Part shown: positions 5,615 to 9,767 of the stretch, piece by piece | How the letters are laid out: every line of letters starts with the position of its first letter | Position numbering within the stretch: the stretch's first letter is position 1 | Assembly (NCBI GenBank): GCA_934630975.1 | Contig: CAKTXH010000092.1 | Coordinates: 1-9,767, forward strand | Source of the DNA: an uncultured Clostridia bacterium | GTDB lineage: Bacteria; Bacillota; Clostridia; Christensenellales; Aristaeellaceae | DNA: 9,767 nucleotides | Direction of reading: 5' to 3' | Program-made: the position numbers and the translations under genes | The notes under the pieces: model-generated | What the model was told of the DNA's origin: nothing | The model's input: only the letters and a program-made list of their open reading frames with translations | Databases searched by the model: none

Positions 5615-6235
5615 TTACATCAGCACAAACAGACCCGCGAACATGATCGCGCCAACAAGGTTGCCCGTGCCCGCGATTCGAAATGCCGCCAGCGCTAGAA
5701 ACAGCGGCAGCATGTTAAAGACGCACGCCCAGCGGGGCAGGCTCGTCACGCCCGTTACCACCGGGATGAAGAACGCAACCGCAAAGAGCAGCAGCCCGAG
5801 GAAGCAGGCGATCATGGTCGAGGAGGTCTTTTTGAAAAACTCGACGATGATCTTCCGCGCCTCCTCCGTCTTGCCCATGCGGATATACACCCACTCCACC
5901 GCGCCGCAGAAAACGTGGTGCGCCACGCCCGGCAGGAAACAGACGATGCTCCCGACGCACATCAGCGCGGCGTATACGCCCGAAAACTGCCGCATCCAAT
6001 CGCATAGCGCCAGATAGCCCGGAAACATCGCCGTCATGCCGAACGCGCCGAGCACGATGGAACGCATCGGGTAGCGAAGCGCGGTATTGCCCATCAGTTT
6101 CGACAGCCGCTCGTTATCGCCCATCGCCTTGAAATCGAAGCGCCCGCCGTCCAGATAGGTGATGATGCGGTCACAGTGCCACAACGCCAGATGCCCGATG
6201 AAGGTCAACAAAATCAATCCCTTGAATACGCTCAT
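5615..6235 (-). CDS. Uncharacterised multi-pass membrane protein (first gene of hydrolase operon)
   Basis: A 206-residue integral membrane protein with about six hydrophobic segments, near residues 5-21, 57-79, 84-112, 138-162, 168-186 and 191-206. I do not recognise it with certainty; it may belong to a clostridial membrane family of unknown function (DUF6796 is a guess from memory). Notable residues are a His pair followed by Cys and Glu-Trp in the third segment (Ala-His-His-Val-Phe-Cys ... Glu-Trp, 105-115), unusual inside a membrane and a candidate functional site. The loop at 118-137 is basic and acidic (Arg-Met-Gly-Lys-Thr-Glu-Glu-Ala-Arg-Lys) and likely cytoplasmic. The ATG has a consensus GGAGG seven bases upstream. 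It leads the five-gene operon behind a strong promoter, and its stop lies 14 bases before the hydrolase start. It could be a channel, sensor or membrane enzyme; the sequence does not decide. Confidence 0.75.
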   Translation of the reverse strand: MSVFKGLILLTFIGHLALWHCDRIITYLDGGRFDFKAMGDNERLSKLMGNTALRYPMRSIVLGAFGMTAMFPGYLALCDWMRQFSGVYAALMCVGSIVCFLPGVAHHVFCGAVEWVYIRMGKTEEARKIIVEFFKKTSSTMIACFLGLLLFAVAFFIPVVTGVTSLPRWACVFNMLPLFLALAAFRIAGTGNLVGAIMFAGLFVLM

Positions 6236-6288
6236 AGCGCTCCTCCTCTTTATCCCGTTCTCCCGTTTTCTTTGGCGTGAAAATCGTC

Positions 6289-6304
6289 GTTAGTCGCTGC
6301 TAAC
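6289..6304. repeat. Inverted repeat just downstream of the hydrolase-operon start site
   Basis: GTTAG (6289-6293) and CTAAC (6300-6304) are perfect 5-base arms around six bases. The repeat covers roughly the second to the seventeenth transcribed base of the operon, where a repressor would block promoter clearance. It is short, so chance cannot be excluded. Confidence 0.4.
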
Positions 6305-6312
6305 CTTATTTC

Positions 6313-6341
6313 ATTATATCAGTGATACCCGGCGTTTTCAA
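6313..6341 (-). promoter_or_regulatory. Promoter of the five-gene hydrolase operon
   Basis: On the minus strand, TTGAAA (complement of 6336-6341) is followed after exactly 17 bases by TATAAT (complement of 6313-6318), with TGA directly before it as an extended -10. Transcription would start near 6306 and leave a leader of about 70 bases. The promoter lies beyond the MATE-gene terminator, so the operon is an independent unit. Confidence 0.87.
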
Positions 6342-6368
6342 CCCGTTTCTATTTCCGGGGCGCAAAAA

Positions 6369-6404
6369 GAGCGCCGCCGCGGATTCTCTCCGGCAGCAGC
6401 GCCC
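6369..6404 (-). terminator. Terminator of the MATE exporter gene
   Basis: A GC-rich imperfect stem (about 6369-6383 with 6389-6404, with a few mismatches) lies 20 bases past the exporter's stop. On the minus strand it is followed by TTTTTGCG. The plus side is also T-rich (TTTTGCTTTTT), but no plus-strand gene ends here. Confidence 0.78.
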
Positions 6405-6423
6405 TTTTGCTTTTTCAGTTGGA

Positions 6424-7812
6424 TCAGATCGTGCGGATGACTTTGCGGTTCACGCGGCGCAGATACAGCGCGCTGACCATCAGGGAAACCAGTTCCGCGA
6501 TGAAGAACGCCCACCACACGCCGGTCACATCGCCCGTCACCCGGCCGATGACATAGGCGCACGGGATGAGCACGACGAGCTGACGAATCAGCGAAACGAC
6601 CATCGAATACACGCTGTAACCCAGCGCCTGGAACACCGAGCTTGCGCCGATGCCGAAGCCCGCCAGCGGGAAGGCCAGGGAGATGATGCGCAGCGCCGGA
6701 ACGCCGATGCGCAGCATTTCGTCGGAAGCGTCGAACAGGCGCAGCAGCTTATCCGGGATGGACTGGAACAGCAGCATGCCCACGACCATGATCGCCACCG
6801 CCGCGCAGATGGAATACTTGATGGTCTTCTTCATGCGCTCGCCATTGCGCGCGCCGAAGTTATACGCCACAATCGGCACCGTGCCGTTGTTCAGGCCGAA
6901 CACCGGCATGAACACGAAGCTCTGAAGCTTGAAGTACACGCCGAACACCGCCACCGCCGTGGAGGAGAACGCAATGAGAATCTGGTTCATCAGGAAGGTC
7001 ATCACCGAGCCGATGGACTGCATCACCACCGACGGGATGCCGATGGCCAAAATGCGGCTGAGCGTCGCGCCGTGCGGGTGGAAGCCCTTCATGCTGATGG
7101 AGACCTCCGGGTTCTTGCGAATGTTCATCGCCAAACCGATGGCCGCCGCAACCCACTGACCGAGGATCGTCGCATAGGCCGCGCCCGCAACGCCCATCTT
7201 CGGGCAGCCGAACAGGCCGAAGATGAAAATCGGGTCAAAGATGATGTTGATGATCGCGCCCGTGCCCTGGCTAACCATCGTCAGCAGGGTGCGGCCCGTG
7301 CTTTGCAGCAGGCGCTCGAAGAGGATCTGCATGAAAATGCCCATCGAGCCGAGCATAACGATTGTCGTGTAATCCACGCCGCTCTCGACGATTTCCGCGA
7401 TATCGGTCTGCATCTCGAAGTACGGGCGCACAATCGTCGCGCCGCCGAGCATAAAGACAAGGCCGCAGATGAACAGCAGCATGATGCCGTTGGTCGCCGC
7501 GCGGTTCACGCCCTTCTCGTCCTTTGCGCCCAGCGCGCGGGAGAGCACCGCGTTCAGGCCCACGCCCAGGCCCGTCGAAACCGCGATCATCAGGTTCTGA
7601 ATCGGGAACGCCATGCTCAGCGCCGTCAGCGCGTTTTCGCTCACGCGCGCCACGAACATGGAATCCACCACGTTGTAAAGCGCCTGCACGAGCATCGAAA
7701 TCATAATCGGCAGGCTCATGGAAAAGAGCAGCTTGCCCACGGGCATCACGCCCATTTTATTCTCCTGCGCAGGAGATTCGTTTTTCACGTTGTTTTCAGC
7801 CGGATTCGCCAT
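6424..7812 (-). CDS. MATE-family multidrug/metabolite efflux transporter
   Basis: A 462-residue inner-membrane exporter of the MATE family (COG0534, NorM/MepA-like), which moves cationic drugs or metabolites out in exchange for Na+ or H+. The length and about twelve hydrophobic segments match the family, as do two related halves (about residues 27-190 and 245-410). Typical pieces are LPIMISMLVQALYNVVDSMF (34-53), the Ala-Leu-Thr-Ala-Leu-Ser-Met-Ala-Phe-Pro stretch, ALGAKDEKG at the first-loop boundary, and FDPIFIFGL in mid-protein. A polar tail of about 20 residues precedes the first helix. The ATG at 7812 follows a GAGAGAGAGG tract with AGAGG about six bases upstream. It is a single-gene unit with its own promoter and terminator. 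No drug, substrate or coupling ion can be read from the sequence. The neighbouring hydrolase operon has a separate promoter, so a joint role is only a possibility. Confidence 0.95.
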   Translation of the reverse strand: MANPAENNVKNESPAQENKMGVMPVGKLLFSMSLPIMISMLVQALYNVVDSMFVARVSENALTALSMAFPIQNLMIAVSTGLGVGLNAVLSRALGAKDEKGVNRAATNGIMLLFICGLVFMLGGATIVRPYFEMQTDIAEIVESGVDYTTIVMLGSMGIFMQILFERLLQSTGRTLLTMVSQGTGAIINIIFDPIFIFGLFGCPKMGVAGAAYATILGQWVAAAIGLAMNIRKNPEVSISMKGFHPHGATLSRILAIGIPSVVMQSIGSVMTFLMNQILIAFSSTAVAVFGVYFKLQSFVFMPVFGLNNGTVPIVAYNFGARNGERMKKTIKYSICAAVAIMVVGMLLFQSIPDKLLRLFDASDEMLRIGVPALRIISLAFPLAGFGIGASSVFQALGYSVYSMVVSLIRQLVVLIPCAYVIGRVTGDVTGVWWAFFIAELVSLMVSALYLRRVNRKVIRTI

Positions 7813-7863
7813 AGTTTTCCTCTCTCTCTGACAGACCTATTCACTCAATCTTTCATATTGCAC

Positions 7864-7892
7864 AAGATTATATTTTAACGGCTTATAATCTT
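7864..7892. promoter_or_regulatory. Operator-like inverted repeat in the MATE promoter
   Basis: AAGATTATA (7864-7872) and TATAATCTT (7884-7892) are perfect 9-base inverted arms separated by 11 bases, so arm centres are 20 bp apart, about two helical turns, as expected for a dimeric regulator. The repeat covers the -10 and most of the spacer of the MATE promoter. The regulator is not encoded nearby. Confidence 0.6.
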
Positions 7893-7900
7893 TCTGTCAA
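7872..7900 (-). promoter_or_regulatory. Promoter of the MATE exporter gene
   Basis: On the minus strand a perfect TTGACA (complement of 7895-7900) is followed after 17 bases by TAAAAT (complement of 7872-7877), five of six consensus bases. A perfect TATAAT five bases further on (complement of 7867-7872) would need a 22-base spacer and is less likely. Transcription would begin near 7865, about 50 bases before the ATG. Confidence 0.83.
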
Positions 7901-7918
7901 TCCGTTTTCGCACAAAAA

Positions 7919-7948
7919 CGCCGCTTTCCCCGTAAAAGGAAAACGGCG
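7919..7948. terminator. Terminator of the NuoL/MrpD-like gene
   Basis: CGCCG (7919-7923) pairs with CGGCG (7944-7948) and TTTCC (7925-7929) with GGAAA (7938-7942), with one mismatch between them and an 8-base loop. On the minus strand it is followed by TTTTTGTG, about 16 bases after the gene's stop. The plus side also ends in TTTTTT. It separates this unit from the MATE promoter, whose -35 is less than 20 bases away. Confidence 0.87.
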
Positions 7949-7964
7949 CTTTTTTGGCATATTC

Positions 7965-9767
7965 TCAATAGAACATCAAATACAGCAGCGTCACGCACAG
8001 ACCCAGGCCAAAGAGCAGCAAGCCATAGCTCATCGTGTGGCTCATCTGGCTGAGCGCATCCATCGCGCCGTCCCAGACGGCGGAAATCCTCGCCATCGCG
8101 TGATGCTCGATCTGGTGGCCGCGCAGAACCGTGTGGTTCAGCCCCTCGGCCATGCCGTCGAATACGCCGCCGACGGCGCGGGTCACGGCATTGCCGACGG
8201 TGTTTTCCGGCTTCTTCTTTCGGGCGGAAAGCACCTTGCGGGCAATCAGGTCGGCCACAAAGTCCGTCAGGCCGCCGAGGAAGCCGAACACCGCCGCGAA
8301 GAACAGCGTCAGCGCGCGGATCAGCGGACGATACACGTAGGTTTCCAGCGTGATCTCGCTGCCCAGCCCCGCGAATTTCCCGCCGACGTCCAGCAGGCCG
8401 TAAATCGCCGGGCGATAGACGCGATCTTCGATATCCAGCCAGCTCGGCCAGAGATCGACGTATTCGCGCACACCCGCTTCTTTTTTAGTCAGCACCGGGC
8501 GGATAAAGGCCAGATAGACGACCAGACCGATGGCCAGCGAAATGCACGCGCCCTTGATGTTGGTCAGCGAGAAATAATGCACCGCGTGCGCGGGCGTGGC
8601 CGCGTTCAGGAAGCCGCCCGCGATATCCGCGATTTTATCCATCGTCAGGTTCGGCGTAAGGCCGAGCGCCGGCACAATCGCCGCGCTCACAAGCAGCGCC
8701 AGCGCGGAAAGCTTGCCCATGTACGGCTTTTTCGCCTCATAGGCAATCTGCTGCGTCGGGTGCTTCTCCCAGAACAGGCAGATGTACAGCTTGATCATGT
8801 ACGCGCCGGTCAGACCGCCGGAGAACAGATAAATCCATTCCGCGCCGCGGTAGAGCAGCGCCAGCGCGCCCATGCCCTCTTCCGCCAGCAGCTCGGCGTA
8901 TTCCACAATGCCTTCGTGAATCAGCGTCTTGGAAACGTAACCCGAGAAGCCCGGCACACCCATCAGGCCGACCGCGCCCATCAGGAACGCGAAATGCAGA
9001 ATCGGCTTTTTGCGGCCGAATCCGCGCACGTCGTTCAGGTTCAGCTTGTGCAGGTTCATGTAAACCACGCCCGCCGCCATGAATAGAATCAGCTTGAAGA
9101 GCGAATGGTTGACCATGTAGAGCAGCGCGCCGCGCGCGGCCAGCGCGTTTTCCTCGCCCAGCAGACAGCCCATCGCAATGCCCGTGAGGATGAAACCGAT
9201 CTGGCTCATCGAGGAACAGGCCAGCGTGCGCTTGAGGTTGACGGAGAACACCGCCAGCACCGCGCCGCCCAGCATCGTAATCAGGCCGAGCACAAGCAGC
9301 ATATTGCCCCACGCCGCGCTCGCGCGGAAGATGTTCGCCGAAACCACGATCACGCCGAAAATGCCGGACTTGGTCAGGATGCCGGAGAGCAGCGCGGAGG
9401 CCGGTGCGGGCGCGACCGGGTGCGCCTTCGGCAGCCAGATGTGCAGCGGGAACATGCCCGCCTTCGCGCCGAAGCCGAAGAGAATGCAGATACTCGCCGC
9501 CCAGATTCTGCCCTTGTCCGGGCAGGCCTTCGCCGCTTCATACAGCTCGGCAATCGTCAGCGTGCCGACCGCGTTCCACAGCAGGAACAAACCCATCAGC
9601 ATCACCATGCCGCCGATGATGGCGACGGCCAGATACGTTTCCGCCGCGCGCATCGCGCCGGGCGTTTCGTCGTGCGCGACCCACGTATAGGAGGTGAAGC
9701 TCATGATTTCAAAGAAGATGAACGTGGTGAACAGATCCGCGGAGAGGAACACGCCCACCGTCGCGCC
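7965..9767 (-). CDS. NuoL/MrpD-type proton-conducting membrane subunit (N-terminus outside window)
   Basis: A large antiporter-like subunit of the complex I / Mrp antiporter / membrane-bound hydrogenase superfamily (Proton_antipo_M). It would couple redox or ion gradients to H+ or Na+ movement across the inner membrane. About 600 residues are visible; the frame stays open to the right edge. The GTG at 9758 lies in mid-helix and is not a real start. Numbering from that Val as residue 1, Glu17 in TFIFFEIMS is the conserved helix-5 glutamate. KAGMFPLHIWLPKAHPVAPA (99-118) holds the conserved lysine and Pro-Leu-His-x-Trp-Leu-Pro motif, Lys176 and Lys222 (in NHSLFK) follow, and GFSGYVSK (270-277) carries the lysine of the second half-channel. 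Residues about 435-597 form a long C-terminal extension with a twice-occurring Val-Tyr-Arg-Pro motif, a charged region and a final membrane helix. Partner subunits would lie to the right. Whether it belongs to an Mrp, Ech-like or Rnf-independent complex cannot be decided here. Confidence 0.9.
   Translation of the reverse strand, partial: GATVGVFLSADLFTTFIFFEIMSFTSYTWVAHDETPGAMRAAETYLAVAIIGGMVMLMGLFLLWNAVGTLTIAELYEAAKACPDKGRIWAASICILFGFGAKAGMFPLHIWLPKAHPVAPAPASALLSGILTKSGIFGVIVVSANIFRASAAWGNMLLVLGLITMLGGAVLAVFSVNLKRTLACSSMSQIGFILTGIAMGCLLGEENALAARGALLYMVNHSLFKLILFMAAGVVYMNLHKLNLNDVRGFGRKKPILHFAFLMGAVGLMGVPGFSGYVSKTLIHEGIVEYAELLAEEGMGALALLYRGAEWIYLFSGGLTGAYMIKLYICLFWEKHPTQQIAYEAKKPYMGKLSALALLVSAAIVPALGLTPNLTMDKIADIAGGFLNAATPAHAVHYFSLTNIKGACISLAIGLVVYLAFIRPVLTKKEAGVREYVDLWPSWLDIEDRVYRPAIYGLLDVGGKFAGLGSEITLETYVYRPLIRALTLFFAAVFGFLGGLTDFVADLIARKVLSARKKKPENTVGNAVTRAVGGVFDGMAEGLNHTVLRGHQIEHHAMARISAVWDGAMDALSQMSHTMSYGLLLFGLGLCVTLLYLMFY

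Noticed and set aside
2764..6017. Further long plus-strand frames opposite the hydrolase operon (2764-3825, 3750-4658, 4770-6017)
   Set aside because: All are antisense shadows of well-supported genes. They start inside terminators or coding regions and lack ribosome-binding sites and hydrophobic or domain patterns.
6322..7878. A 518-codon open frame on the plus strand opposite the MATE gene
   Set aside because: The translation is an Arg/His/Ala-rich string without domains. It covers the exporter gene exactly antisense and crosses its promoter and terminator, so it reflects codon bias.
8037..9086. Plus-strand frame of 349 codons opposite the NuoL/MrpD-like gene
   Set aside because: It is antisense to conserved membrane-subunit motifs, and its translation is His/Arg/Gln-rich and featureless.
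1..9767. CRISPR array, insertion sequence, tRNA or phage genes
   Set aside because: No regularly spaced repeats, transposase or integrase motifs, tRNA-like folds or terminal inverted repeats were seen on either strand.

Overview
The window looks like chromosomal DNA of a moderately GC-rich member of the Firmicutes, probably class Clostridia. The basis is strong purine-rich ribosome-binding sites, some TTG/GTG starts, consensus housekeeping promoters (often with an extended TGn -10), compact intrinsic terminators, and families common in gut-type Clostridia: an L-2-amino-thiazoline-4-carboxylate hydrolase relative, an LCMT/PPM1-type methyltransferase and a MrpD/NuoL-type ion-translocating subunit. 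Finer taxonomy is not supported. All genes but one are on the minus strand. I saw no tRNA, rRNA, CRISPR array, insertion sequence or phage gene.

Reading left to right, positions 1-1896 hold the start of an oligopeptide ABC importer operon on the minus strand: the substrate-binding protein (184-1896), a terminator-like hairpin, then the first 22 codons of the OppB-type permease. Divergent from it at 2081-2734 is the only plus-strand gene, a degenerate ECF-sigma-like protein with a C-terminal membrane helix. The two genes appear to share one symmetrical promoter core, in which an imperfect 21-bp palindrome contains both -10 elements.

Positions 2794-6235 (minus) form a five-gene operon with its own promoter and terminator. 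In transcription order it encodes a six-helix membrane protein, an HSL-type alpha/beta hydrolase, an ATC-hydrolase-family protein, a short alpha/beta hydrolase that appears to have lost its whole middle by an in-frame deletion, and an LCMT-family SAM methyltransferase. The set suggests small-molecule metabolism or modification (hydrolysis plus methyl transfer), but no substrate can be read from the sequence.

Positions 6424-7812 (minus) encode a MATE-family exporter, with a consensus promoter overlapped by a perfect 9-bp inverted repeat, and a terminator behind it. From 7965 to the right edge runs a large NuoL/MrpD-type proton-conducting subunit, cut by the window at its N-terminal side and ending in a long C-terminal extension. 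The three mapped promoter regions each carry a palindrome at or next to the -10, which suggests separate local regulation of peptide import, the hydrolase operon and the exporter.
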